Assembly: GCA_963082875.1 (NCBI GenBank)
Contig: OY720098.1
Location: 1,550,001 to 1,614,000 of the forward strand
DNA: 64,000 bases
Source: Corella eumyota
Taxonomy: Eukaryota; Chordata; Ascidiacea; Phlebobranchia; Corellidae
Direction of reading: 5' to 3'
Position 1 is the first letter of the stretch, and each line of letters begins with the position of its first letter. Positions 23,901 to 36,300 of the stretch are shown here, in pieces. The notes beneath the pieces are model-generated. The model was not told where the DNA came from. It searched no databases and worked only from the letters and a program-made list of their open reading frames with translations. A program made the position numbers and the translations under genes.

Positions 23901-26900
23901 TTTCACATCAAAATAACATTAAATATGCATGGCGTAGTGATTAGCCAATTGACTTTACAACATAAGGTTATTATATTTTTTCAATTCCCACTTTTTAAGT
24001 TCCCTTTAATATGGTGCTATTAATGATATAAGCTAAAAATTTTGATAGTTCGTTCCTCTTACCTGTCCATCCCACATTTACAAAAGAGTTTGCTTTCATT
24101 CCATTAGGTCCAGTATTGTTAGATGTTGTATGATAAACAGTCAGTTGTGGGAAGTTATGGAAGGGGCCTAAATGTGTAATAATTGTTGGTTTATAACAAT
24201 AAAATAAACTAGATTAAAAACATATTTTTTGTTATTAATGTTAATTGTGGGTATACAAAAGCTCATTATTACCCAAGTTTTGAAAATCATTTTTTATTTT
24301 GTTAATTTGAAAAGTGGTTTTGTGTCAATATAACCCAGTTTCAACTTATCTCTGAAAAAACTTATTTAATGAAACCTTTTAGATAATTTATTTAAATTTA
24401 ACCCTCTAAAGTTGAAATGTCCTGGGTTAAAATTTTGTTAAATTTGACACAAAAAAACTCAACTCTAAAAAATCATAGTTGGGTTGCTAAGAGTTAAATT
24501 AACAGATTACTTTACAAAATACGATAAAAATTAATTTTTGTTTTACCATCCATATTCCAGTCCAGAGCCCTTAGTTGTAAAACACTGTCGCTAGTTGGCA
24601 GTGCAGAGCCCCAAGCACCAAACATAGAGCAAGAACCTTTAGTCAGTTCCCCCAACATGTGGATTCGTTGGATTTTCTGTAAAAATATATTTTTGAACCT
24701 ATTTTGTGCGATACTTATACTAGGATCAGATTTTAATAGCAGGGGATTAGATGATGATTTGGATAAGATTTTATTTATATGGGATTAGTTGATCACCATA
24801 AAATAGTTTTTTCCTTGATATTTGTATGTGATATTGTTAAAATTGCCACTGTCCATATAAAACTTTTTTTTTGTATTTATCTTTATCCTCTATGTGGGAA
24901 AGTCGAATGCGCGACTTAAACATAGAGTAACATCAGTTACTCCAACCCAATCTCGAGTTGTCTGTGGCAGTTTGGGATATTATAGAGACTATAATTGCCC
25001 GATAATTATACTGATGCTTAAGTGCTGGCTCAGCAGGAGTTCATACTGTTTATATCGCCTTACTCAAGAGCGCTACAGCATGAGATCAGCGGGGATTGAA
25101 CCCATGACCTCAAGTGTGGTGTAGCAAGTGTTCTTACCAGTGTAAATTAAAAAATTGGGGAGTTTTTATATATCAAGTCCAAAGTTTAAAGTTGTATTTT
25201 TCCAAATGAATTTTTTTATTGATATCCAATAACTGTAAAGTTTGCCCTTCAGGAGTTTAACACAATTTTATTTTACTTTGTAATCCACTCCAGATGCTTT
25301 TGCTAGACCTTGAATTTCTTGTAGGAAATAGTCTCCACTGAATTTTGAAGTTGCAAATATTTCTAGGTCACATGCAGCCTCCAACCTGTTTATTTTTAAA
25401 TCAAAAAAGCTTTAGTGCGTAGATGAAAAATGGTGAAATATATTCAAAAAAAACTAAATTGTTTACAAAATCGTAATTGATTTTTAACGATTTAAAAGAT
25501 ATAAAAATTATCGAATGAAAAATAATCATAATTTTTTTTTTAATTTTAATTTAAGAAATTGTAAAAAAGTATCTAATTTATTTGGTAAGCAACTTATTAA
25601 CCTTACCCCAGGTTAGAAACATCTCTTAAAAACCATTCTTGAAATTTAACTTTTGTATCAGTTCCATTTATCGCTTGTATCTTTGAATAAGTTGCAAATT
25701 TTAATATTATTTAAAAAGCAATTTTTAAACAAAAAAATTGTGGTACCAAAACATCTTAATATTTAAGTGTAAAAAACCTCAAATTTTGCTGTTATTTAGC
25801 AAGTGTTTTTAAACAAAAAAGTGTAAAAAATCTAAATCTTTAGTTGAAAATAATCTTAAACTGCAAATAATTTAGATAAAAAATATTTCTTATTTTTTAC
25901 CACTTGGTCTTCTAAATACGCCCACACTGAATTCATAAAACTGGCAGCTTCCTTTTTAAGTAAAGTTCCATGAGCAATTCCCATATCATAAGGAGTCCCT
26001 TGTTAACAAATATTAAAATTAAATAGTCACCAAACTCTAAATTTTCTGATATTATTTTTAAAAAAATAAAAACTGAAAAAATTCGAAAATTTATAATATT
26101 GTTATGTGTAAATGTTTAAAATAGTAGTTACATATATAATTTATAAAAAAATCATGTTTTTTTGTCACATTTATTTACACTTTTTATAGCTTTTATGCTT
26201 ACCCCATAGATGTAATATTTTTAGTGCAGAGTTAGCATCACCAACTGTGTATAACTTTCCATTAGGAACGGTTCCAACTAAGTTAAGTTTGGGTTGAGCA
26301 ATCGGGTTTAAGTTAGGTTGGGCATTTGGGTCAGGCTAAACATAATATATTAAAACATAGTTTTATATTTTTGACAGGCTTACATTAGATTGAAATATTG
26401 CACAGACATTAATTGTTTCATATTAAAAAGAAACTTATTTTAAATAGACATTATTTAAACTGATTTTTTTTATATATATCTTTATCCTCGATGTGGGAAG
26501 GTCGAATGCGCAACCTAAACATAGAGTAACATCAGTTACCTTGACCCAGTCTCGAGTTGCCTGTGGCAGTTTGAGATATTATAGAAACTATAATTGCCTG
26601 GTAATTATTACTGCTGATTAAGTGCTGGCTCAGCAGGAGTTTGTACTGTTTATAATGCCTTACTCAAGGGTGCTACAGCATGAGATCAGGGGGGATTGAA
26701 CCCACGACCTCATGTGTAGTGTAGCAAGTGTTCTTACCACTACACCAAGCTGCCGGTTTTTATGATTTTTTATGGTTTAAAAAATAATTAAATTTTTCAT
26801 TAAAAACGAAATAAACTTTATTTTTACTTTTCCATGGCATTCTGCAGAATTTGAAACTTCAAACGCCACTGAAATTAAAATAACAAAAAATAAAATCCTC

Positions 26901-26902
26901 AT
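20961..26902 (-). CDS. secreted C45 / acid-ceramidase-like N-terminal-nucleophile hydrolase
   Basis: Twelve minus-strand exons, all phases closing, give about 446 residues: 26902-26828, 26335-26203, 25998-25901, 25680-25607, 25385-25277, 24676-24547, 24167-24063, 23521-23406, 23054-22944, 22604-22487, 21711-21495 and 21015-20961. Residues 1-20 are a signal peptide (MRILFFVILISVAFEVSNSA), followed by a Pro/Asn-rich linker and LWGTPYDMGIAHG, a typical family N-terminal motif. Cys179 in KGSCSMFGAWG is the expected autocatalytically exposed nucleophile; downstream come QLRALDWNMDG, MAISEIGASYPDDTFGNESR, the motif HLMMGVGDG and HIAIYDLTND. The arrangement matches the Dictyostelium dcd1A/dcd1B acid-ceramidase-like group of the C45/choloylglycine-hydrolase superfamily, so an amide-hydrolysing lysosomal or secreted enzyme is likely; the substrate is unknown. 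Four SINEs sit in its introns. Confidence 0.9.
21934..22224 (-). mobile_element. tRNA-derived SINE in hydrolase intron
   Basis: Reverse-oriented full-length copy (atatatctttatccttgatg at the left end; ccacgctgccgg at the right) in the intron between 21711 and 22487. Confidence 0.9.
22673..22913 (+). mobile_element. tRNA-derived SINE, 3' truncated
   Basis: Plus-oriented copy from ccggcagcatagtgtatttg to ttactctatgtttaag. It lacks the usual terminal segment with the aggataaagatatat tail. It lies in the intron between 22604 and 22944. Confidence 0.85.
23934..24030 (+). mobile_element. degenerate SINE head
   Basis: Sequence like tggcgtagtgattagcc followed by ttgactttacaacataagg resembles the head of the second SINE subtype at 19258 and 33680. 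It is heavily decayed; intron between 23521 and 24063. Confidence 0.4.
24863..25141 (-). mobile_element. tRNA-derived SINE, head slightly truncated
   Basis: Reverse-oriented copy (atctttatcctctatgtgg at the left; gtagcaagtgttcttacca at the right). The last bases of the head (ctacaccacgctgccgg) are missing. Intron between 24676 and 25277. Confidence 0.85.
26464..26756 (-). mobile_element. tRNA-derived SINE in hydrolase intron 1
   Basis: Reverse-oriented full-length copy ending ctacaccaagctgccgg in the intron separating the signal-peptide exon from exon 2. Confidence 0.9.
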
Positions 26903-28351
26903 TTTAAAGTTTTTTCAAAAAAATCTAAAACTATACAAAATTGGTTATTTTCTCAAATGTTAAATTTTTTATCCTAATTTCAACTAAAAAAGGTATGCAC
27001 TGCAAATAAATGTCCTTCAAATTAAACTTTACATTTGCAGAACTGCAAACAGCATCACATGATATTTACTTTGAGAAATATTTGTGTTGCAATTGTGCTT
27101 TAAACAAACAAGTTTATGCTCCTAATCAATAAATCAAGTTAATAAATATTGACTTTTTTGAGCTATATAATAATTAACCCTTAAACAATGCGGAAGTTTG
27201 TTTGTTTTCTAATGATAACTATAGTCTTACAAAAGTAATTTTATTTTAAAATCAAGAAATTATTTTTTTGTAAATGTATAATTTTAAATGATCTAGTAAT
27301 TCTTAGTAAAGAGATATCTGGTTAATCTTGTGTTTATGGCATTAACTTATGCCTATTTTTAAAATGGTAACTATAGCCTTGCAGAATTATATTTTATTTC
27401 GAAATTGGGAAGTTTTTTTTGTAAATCTTCATTAATTGTTTGTTTCAACTATGTTTATCACAATAACAATACCCTATTTTGAACATAAAATAACAAACAA
27501 AATTCATTTTATAATATTGTATTTTTAATATTTGATTAATAAGTTGCAAACATTAATAAAAAGTTAATAAAATCATAACACTTTAGATACAAAATAACTT
27601 CAAGTATATCCTATTTTATGATTCATATAAAAAGAAAACTTAATCAAAAATCTGCATTGAAAATATACAAAAATTGAAGGCACATTCTAAAAATTAAAAT
27701 TATTGTGATTTTAAAAATAACAACCATGCATGTACCAAAAGTAAAAACTTTAAGCCAAAAAAAATCAGAAATAAATTTGATCTTACAACAATATATATAA
27801 AAAAAGATACAGTTGGCTTTAACATAATATAATATTTTGTTAATAATCAATATTTACAGAATAAATACATACATGATATTAAAGTCAATATGCTGCAATA
27901 ATGCAGAGTTAAGCAACACATTTAAAAGTTACACAACATAGGCTATTCTTTGTTCAAAACTTTTTTCATTTCATCACATTATATACACACAAATATATTA
28001 TATTTAATTTTGATGGTGTATTTTTTATATTTTCTTTAATATAGAAGAAGTAAAAAGATAATACTAATGCATTAAATTTTCAAAAAAAAACATAATCCTT
28101 AATAGGTGTACTAGCATTATTTTTGAATGAAATTATAATTTTATTTAGAATGTAATTAAAAAAGTAAAAAAAAATAGTAAGCCTACAATCTAAAAAAAAA
28201 TACAGTTTTTTAATTAAAAAATAATAAAATTTAACCCTAGGCATATAGAAACATTTTATCGCATTAAAAATATATAAAATAGCTTTCTTACCCCTTTTTT
28301 ATACACCATAACACCCTTTTACACCCATTTTACCCCTTAATCTACCAGTAT
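26903..28351. other. intergenic, very AT-rich
   Basis: It lies between the first exon of the hydrolase and the stop of the mARC gene, both on the minus strand, so it should contain the hydrolase promoter. No clear core-promoter motif or ORF can be supported. A minus-strand AATAAA near 28141 is about 210 bp past the mARC stop and may be its polyadenylation signal. Confidence 0.4.
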
Positions 28352-31300
28352 TTAACACGCATAAACTTCGTCCCCGACGTTAATGACCCCATGTTGATGA
28401 GTACCCAGGTTTATCCCAAACAAGGGGGTGGTCCCGTAAAATTTCTTGTCCTTGGGTTCACATTGTCGGTATCTAAATTTAAGTTTTTATTTAAAACTAG
28501 TCGATAGTTGTCCTATGGACGGCATTTTAATTACCGGCAGCGTGGTGTAGTGGTAAGAACACTTGCTACACCACTATGAGATTGTTTTTTTAATCCCCAC
28601 TGCTCTCATGCTGTAGCGGCCTTGAGTAAGGCGCTATAAACAGTATAAACTCCTGCTGAGCCAGCACTTAATCAGCAGCATAATTACCGGGCAATTATAG
28701 TCTCTATAATATCCCAAACTACCACAGCCAACTCAAGACTGGGTTAAACATAGAGTAACAGTTGTTACTCTATGTTTAAGTTGCGCATTCGACTTTCCCA
28801 CATCGAGGGTAAAGATATAAACAAAAAAAAATAAATAAAAATTGTTGTAATATGGTCGCAACTCTCAACTAATATTTGCTTGAAAAATTTACACGCACAC
28901 CATAAATGGCAATTTTTATGTATTTCGTATACCTATAAATTGGACATAAATATGTATATTGTCCACTAAGCCTTATCATATATGGATATTTTATATCAAT
29001 TTATATGGTGTAATAAACAGCATATATATGATATATGATGTAATAAACAACACTTTTAACAATGTCAGTAATGATAAAATTGACAACACTATTTTGAATC
29101 TAAATTAGGCCTTAGTTATTATAGTAAGATCTTGTTGAAATGTTCATTACTGATTTTAAATTAAAGTTTTAAACTATAAGCCCATAATAACAAAACCTGT
29201 GTAAATATTAAACCAACCCTAAATGTAACAAAAAATATCAAAAAAAGAAACTTACGTTTTCAGGGTTTCCCAGGGTTCAGATTGTGGATGTTTTATTCCG
29301 CTTTCTTGGTTCACTGTTGTTTGTAAACACCTGGTTATAACTTAAATGTTTATTTAAATTATCAATTTAAAGTTTGTTTTTTTTGAGATCGATAAAAGTC
29401 AGCCTATAGGCTACATTTAAACCGGCAGCGTGATGTAGTGGTAAGAACACTTACACCACACATGAGGTCATGGGTTCAATCCCCACTGATCTCATGCTGC
29501 AGCGCCCTTGAGTAAGGTGCTATAAACGTTATGAACTCCTGCTGAGCAAGCACTTAATCAGCACTATAATTACCGGGCAATTATAATTTATAATATCCCA
29601 AACTGCCACAGGCAACTTGAGACTGGGTCGGAGTAACTAATGTTACTCCATGTTTAAGTCGCGCGTTCGACTTTTCCACATCGAGGATAAATATATACAC
29701 AAAAAAATGTTTACAGTACACTTTATTTAAATGCATTATTTTATTTTGGATTATTATAGGTAAAATTGTTTACTAACCTGTTGCAGTGTTTAGCAAATTG
29801 AAACTCAATTCCATTAATCATAACATTTCTCCAGTTATGCTAAAAATTAAAACATAGTCAATTATTTAAACCTGGTCTATTAACCCCCAGTATAGACAAG
29901 ATTGGCATGGTCAATATACCCCAAACCATGGACAATAGATAAAGGTGTGTCTCTAAAATACATATTACCACTATAACTACAATTTTCACCATCAACATTT
30001 TTTCTACTGTTAAACTTTAATTGTGGCTATAATTAAAAATTTTTCTACTGTTAAACTTTAATTGTGGCTATAATTAAATAGGATTAACATGCATTTTAAA
30101 TGTATATACTGGCTACAAAATAGTGTTAAAATTATACACTTTTACAGCAAGTAAATTTTAATAACATTACTAAAATATTATTATAAAGACTCTACCTCTT
30201 CATACGGTAAATTTCCCTTTATCAGAATATTCGGTCGAAAGTTAAGAACTGTAACTGGTGTTTCTAGTTTCGTGTTTAAGTCCGTGAGGGATTCCTCTGA
30301 TAGAAGGTTGTATGGGGAATCATTTTGATAAATTACCTTGAAAATTTAAAGATTTTGTTAGTATTAACAGCTTATTTTGTGTTGGGCAAAATACAAGTCC
30401 TAGCTAAATTTTTAGTTAATTGATGGTGTAAAGAAATTGCGATTCGCTTTTTAAAGTTAGCTTTTTAAAATTACTATTCATTAAAAAGGTATTTAGTTCT
30501 ACCTTTCCCATATTTTTCCTGTTAAGTTCCTTGTATTTTGCTTTCCCACAAACAGTTCTTGCTTTCATTTGATCGGAATGATAAACCATCCGATATTCAT
30601 TATTAGTGTATTTATTAAGCCATGATGCTATTTCATCTCCACAGTCTAAACCAATGGTTTTCTCTCCATATACACTAGGAAAAAAGGCATTTAAGTAAAT
30701 TTTATTAGGTCATTCACAATAAATATTCTAACAGTACCTAATGCTATAAAGCATCTTGATAATTTTATAATAAAAAGTGTTTTCTTAAAACGCCAAATCG
30801 CAATAATTACAAATAACTGCAGTTATTATATAGCCTATACAACTTAATATATAACCCATCTTGCCCTACCCCTTTCTGTCAATTAATCTTTGATACACAA
30901 CTTAATATATAACCCTACACAACTTAATACATAACCCATCTTGCCCTAACCCTTTCTGTCAAATAATGGCATTTTAACATTTTATAAGGACCCAATAAAA
31001 CACATAGGTTATTTATAGTTAAGGTATTTTATTTTAAATTTATAAAGAAGCATAAAGTAAAGAGATTTAATTAATTACCTGCACTCAGATTGTTTTATTG
31101 TACTTGGAATTGTAACTTTAATTTCTGGCATGTCAGATGCACTTAAAACAATAAAATTCGCTCCGGTTTTAACTTTAATTAGCATCAGTTTAGGTTCAGC
31201 TACCCCGCCAATATTTTTACCATCAGATCTTATGATAAGAAAACATCTAAAAATAAAGAAACAAATTATATATTGTGAGACATCACGAAATTATATTCAT

Positions 31301-32060
31301 AAAACACCTAAGTGCTTATTAGTCATTCAACTTTTTTAAATCATAAAATTTGGCCTTAAAAACAGATTACATTTATCAATTTATTAAAAAATTTTCAATA
31401 GGCTACTGCAATAATACTTAAATTTAATACACCAGTAGACATTTTTGCAATAGTTAATGCACATTTAAACATTTTAATTGGTCATAACTTATTAATTTCA
31501 GTACAATTCATGTCATTTTTTGCCAATTTTTAAGTAATTTACATTGCATATTTTCGGCAAATCTTAAAAACATTTTGTAGTTCAGTGCATTTTTATTTTA
31601 TTTTTTTTATTTATTTTGATTTTTCGCGCATTGATAAAAGTAAATAATAAATACGATATACAATTAATATTACAACAATGCGACGGAAAAAAATGACAAA
31701 ATCAATTTAATGATTTAAAACATGCCAAAAGTATTAATGTTTACATAAAGATTTTAAGTATGTTATGGCATGGTCACCAAACCCAAAATTACATTTATTT
31801 ACATATATAATTTTAAATCAAGCTTACCTATCTGTAATTGCCTTCTGGCCCTCAATATGGAATCCACTCGGAGTACAAACAGCTTCTTGTACATCTAAAC
31901 CTTTAAATGATTTCACAGGATGAATAAAAAGCTTCGAAACAACCCCGACCCTTTTCCAATTTTTTTTTCGGTTGTACAGATAATATCCTAACCCAGTTAT
32001 AACTAGGGTCGACAAAGTTACAGCTAGTGTAATAACTTGTCCTTGTTTAAGTCCATCCAT
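28352..32060 (-). CDS. MARC: mitochondrial amidoxime-reducing component (mARC), MOSC-domain protein
   Basis: Seven minus-strand exons with closing phase give 323 residues, close to vertebrate mARC at about 335: 32060-31828, 31246-31079, 30674-30503, 30336-30196, 29839-29778, 29330-29256 and 28472-28352. Residues about 9-29 are a signal-anchor helix (ITLAVTLSTLVITGLGYYLY) followed by basic RKK, as in outer-mitochondrial-membrane mARC. The MOSC N-terminal barrel starts with VGVVSKLFIHPVKSFKGLDV. The MOSC domain includes DCGDEIASWL, LNFRPNILIKG and RCLQTTV, where Cys260 matches the molybdenum-ligating cysteine of mARC, and ends with KKFYGTTPLFGINLG and VINVGDEVY. Family knowledge: with cytochrome b5 and its reductase it reduces N-hydroxylated compounds using a molybdenum cofactor. 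Introns carry two SINEs and one copy of the 170-bp dispersed repeat. Whether it is MARC1 or MARC2 is not meaningful outside vertebrates. Confidence 0.95.
28533..28831 (+). mobile_element. tRNA-derived SINE in mARC intron 6
   Basis: Antisense to the gene; starts ccggcagcgtggtgtagtgg and ends in an A-rich tail after gggtaaagatata. It contains a small internal duplication of the gttactctatgtttaag segment. Confidence 0.9.
28845..29040. repeat. second dispersed repeat family (diverged)
   Basis: A module with actaatatttgc..., then cgcacaccataaa, ataaattggacataaatatg and a repeat of tatat-rich sequence. It recurs in diverged form near 21135-21260, 22240-22400 and 36780-36950. It follows directly after a SINE here and at 22240. 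Boundaries are uncertain. Confidence 0.55.
29422..29707 (+). mobile_element. tRNA-derived SINE in mARC intron 5
   Basis: Full-length copy starting ccggcagcgtgatgtagtgg and ending catcgaggataaatatatac plus A-run. It is antisense to the gene and in the intron between 29330 and 29839. Confidence 0.9.
31617..31790 (+). repeat. dispersed repeat, about 170 bp, copy 2
   Basis: Near-identical partner of 18108-18282 in the same orientation, located in mARC intron 1. The two copies differ at only a few positions, implying recent transposition or a conserved element. Confidence 0.85.
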
Positions 32061-33346
32061 TGCAAATAATGAAGTTAAAGTTACCTGAAAAGTGCTTAAA
32101 TAAGGAAAAAATAATATTTATGTTACGTAATACTAAAAAACAGCAATTCTAGTCTTACATAAGCATTGTATTAACTTACATAACCAACTATGATATGAAA
32201 CGTATTTAAATTATACGTTTTTAAGATGTTTGTCACCTTATTACTTGTTCAACAGCTTAAAACATATTTAAAGGGCAAAATAAGTTAAATATTAACATGA
32301 GGTAAAGTCTTAAAGTATGACGTCATCACAAAAACAAACAAGAGCGAAAGGGAGATCCCCTATTTCGTTTATTTTTCGAAAGAAAACGAAAAACGTAACT
32401 GCTCATAGCACCAAAACAATTTTTATTAGAAATTAAACATTACCGAAAAATAAAAATCATATAATATGCCTTATTGTTGGAAAATCGCATTTTTGGGCAA
32501 ATGTTTTTCATCAAACAATAATATCCTATGAAAAATGGTGAACTGATAATTTAATAACAAGTACCATGTAAAGCACAAACGTAGAGTTAACAACACGATT
32601 TTAGTTGTTTATTCTGTATATTTTGTTGTTTAATAACTACTTTTTATACACATTTACATTTATTTTTAAATAGACTATCTTAAAACAAAGTTAATTTAGC
32701 ATGAGACCATATTAAAATAATTTTTTATTTACACTAAAATTTGGCAAAAAAACAGAGGTTTTGCAAAAGTTTTTAAGCATAAAAATGGAAGCAATTAACA
32801 AGCCAATTAAACACAACTAGGTTTTCATATAGCTATGCTCGATAAAAATAGAAAAATAATTAAAGCAGTTAAGATTTGGACAAATAATAGGAAAAATGTA
32901 AACCCCCAAAAAATTTTAGGTAAAAAAGTTTTAAATTTTTTTCGCAAAGCGTAAAAAAATATCGCAAGTGTTAAATTAAATTAAAAATAATTACTAATAC
33001 CAAGGTAGAAGTGCAATAATCATATTAAATTCAATTTTAAAAAGCAGCAAACAAGAAATTGTAACATATTAATCGACATAAAAATAAAATAATGCACCAT
33101 AAATAAAAGTAAATCAAAAATAATCAAACAATACTAAAGAAGGAACTTTTTGCTTAAAAACTAATCCCTCAATGAACTTCAAAAATGGCAAAATATTTAA
33201 AACTTTTAATAAAATAATAAACATATTTGTTCAAGCAAGAATTTTTTTCCTTTTTTCCTTAAAGTTGATAATCAAAACTACTGAACTTTTAAGAAAATGC
33301 ATAAAATAGAGAGTTATTTAATAAAAAAGGTAAAAAAAACAAACAA
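32061..33346. other. intergenic between mARC start and mucin stop
   Basis: AT-rich. It should hold the mARC promoter and the 3' untranslated region of the mucin gene, both on the minus strand. A TGACGTCA octamer (CRE consensus) at about 32318 lies some 260 bp upstream of the mARC start codon. No ORF is supported. Confidence 0.45.
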
Positions 33347-36300
33347 TTAACATTCTGTGACGTAATCACTCCGTCTACTTCTTGATCTTAATGATAGGAC
33401 GATTTCCTAAAAAAAAAAATTACAATTATTTTTTTATTAAAAACTTTTCCTTATTTATTTTTGGCTACAAAAACTAATTAGGATTAAAGCACAAAATGAC
33501 AATAGACACTTGTTTTTTTTTCTGTTAAATTATGTTTTTATAATAAAACAAAAAAATATGTCGTCAATACTTTCTTACCGACATTGTAGGTGGGTTGGCT
33601 CTCATACTTAAATCAAGTGTATTTAGATTTTCCTAAAATTTAAAGTTAAATTTAAACTTTTTTATATTTTTTTATATTAAAGGTGACATAGTGTAGTCGT
33701 TAAAACACTAAGCTTTACAACATGAGTTTGTTGGTTCGAATCCCACTTCTTACATGTTATAACGTCCTTAAGTATGCCGGCAGCGTGGTGTAGTGGTAAG
33801 AACACTTCCTACACCACCAAAAAGTCGCGGGGGCAATCCCCACGGATCTCATGCTGTAGCGCCCTTGAGTAAGGCGCTATAAACGGTATGGACTTCTGCT
33901 GAGTCAGCATTTAATCAGCAGCATAATTATCGGGCAATTATAATCAATAATATCCCAAACTGCCACAGGCAACTCAAGACTGGGTCGGAGTAGCTTAAAT
34001 AAGCTAAAACCCTATCAGGAGATTAAATATAGGACAGTGTGCTTTGAAAACTGTCAAAGTTAACTCGACAATGGGTCTATGTAACAACTATTATCCAATG
34101 TTTAAGCCGTAAAGTCGACATTGTCATATCAATAAAAAAGACATACAGAAAATGGGTAAAATAGTAATAATGTTATTTCTTTTCAATGTCATATAGATAG
34201 TTTGTGTGGTATAGGTTAAAAAATTATTTTTTTTATAAAATTCAATAAAAATTTTTACAACAATAAATTACCATAACCAAATCATCTCTATTAGGCTCTT
34301 CTATATTCTTTCCTTTATTCTTCTTTTTTCTTTTTATGCATTTATACGTCACAAACGCTATTATGACAACAATTATAAACGCTCCCACGATGATTGAAAT
34401 AAATAACCAAGCTAAAATTTAAAAAAATAAAAATATTTATTTTAGCAAAATTAACTTTTTAAAAAGGACAAAAAAAAACAACAAATTTGTAACCAAATTG
34501 GATTAGTTTGCAATCAGAAATGTAAAAAAAGAATCCATACTGTCTTATAATAATTATAACATAAATATATAAGGTGTTATAAAGTTAAAATTAGTTGTTC
34601 TCTGAAAAAATCTTATATCTTTAGGCTACTTACGGTCGTTGCAATTCTGTCCGGTGAAACCGAAAATACAATCGCAAGTTCCCGTATCAGTTGCTATGGC
34701 AACGTCGACCTCGCACGAACCGAACGGGGCGTTACAATCTTCGTTGGTTGCACAAATAATTGCTAGAAAAAATATTAAGGAATTTAGTTTATTGAAAATA
34801 TTAGTTATTTTTTGTTTGTATATTTTGGTATTTGGGGTTGGGTTTGGTGACTTTGCCATAACATATTATAAAATCTTTATGTAAACATTAATATTTATGG
34901 CATGTTTTTAATTAATAATTTAACTAAGTGATTTTTTTCCGACACATTAACGTAATATGTAATGTTTATGTTTTTATTTATTTTTATTTAATCCCAAAAA
35001 AACTAAACAAATAAACAAAAAGATATGAGGCAGCTGGAAATGAGAAAAAAAGCTATTTATTGGATAGTTTGACACTTTTTATATAAAGTTATGGTTCCTT
35101 TACAACAACGGTGACCAACATAGTATAAGCATTGAACAACATTTCAAAGGCCCGATGATTAAAATATAAAAATTAGTGTACTTGCTATTTTTTTTAAATT
35201 ATGAGGGCTGCAATATAGTTATAAATGTTTTACCAAAAAAAATTCAAGGAATTTTAACTTAAATTTACGAGATATGCTTTGTATAAATAAAAAAACGTCT
35301 TAAAAAAACGAAAACTTTTATTTAGAATACCTGAGCACGTTCTATCCGAGGAAAAAAGGGATGGTAAGTAATTTTCGATACACGAACAGTAGGTGACGCC
35401 ATTGCTCCATTCGCACATGGTTGATTCTGGGTCGCAATATCCAACCTGAGATTCACATGCTACTTGCTTGGAGGTGGCTAAAAGAACAACAAAAATGTTA
35501 CGGTAAGTAAAAGAGTAAAGTAAATATAAGCCAGCACGCCTATCCTATGCTGTAAATAGGTGACCGACAACCATCCGGCCGCGGCCCGGTGCCGGTTCGT
35601 AAGGAGTACGTTACCAGGTCGCATATTTTCCTGGGTTAAATGCTTTAAAACAGAGACGTGCTTATTTTTTGATTTGTAAACGTATTTTGTATTAAAAACA
35701 TTCAAAAATGTTTATCATCGGTTTGATGAAGAAAAAAATTATTTTAAATTTGTCTGCGTTTATTAAAACAATAGTATTAGCTAAACTGTTTAATTTCTTT
35801 CACCAAAAATACAACAGAAAATTAGTGGTTTGTTTTTTAACGGGTGGGCCGAAAAAGGTAACCGATCACTGCTTTAAATAACTTAAGAGAGGTGGCAGGG
35901 GTATTGGTAACAATACTTGACTTTACAGCATAAGGTCAAGGGTTTCCAAAATTAGCGAAGTCAACTCAGGACTGTGTTTTGTGAATAATATCCCAAATTA
36001 CCGAAGTCAACCTGAGACTGTCTTTTGTGAATAATATCCCAAATTACCGAAGTCAACTCGGGACTGTGTTAATGTAACTAATGTTACTCTATATGGATAT
36101 ATTTTACTTACTTCCCGCAGCTTCTGTTGAGTTTCTAACATCTATTGTGATTGCCAGTTCACCAATTGGGCATGGTACATCAGATGTACACTAAATATAA
36201 ATTTATTATTTTATATTTGTTTTAACATACTTCTTTCAAGTTATCTTATGTTAATTTTTTTTTATGTTACAGATAAAACCTTTAAAAGAAATTCGAAAGC

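Noticed and set aside
24894-25124. 76-codon plus-strand ORF
   Set aside because: It lies entirely within a reverse-oriented SINE; similar spurious frames appear in other copies (for example 16677-16862).
10380-29707. Functional tRNA genes in the repeated ggtgtagtggtaagaac ... gggttcaatcccc segments
   Set aside because: These heads are followed by a conserved non-tRNA body and A-rich tail and occur as many diverged copies, so they are SINEs.
34639-34884. 81-codon plus-strand ORF
   Set aside because: Antisense of the EGF-3 exon of the mucin gene.
35478-35705. 75-codon minus-strand ORF ending in a hydrophobic stretch
   Set aside because: It lies in a mucin intron directly upstream of an EGF-encoding exon and cannot be joined in phase; only its GC-rich segment is noteworthy.
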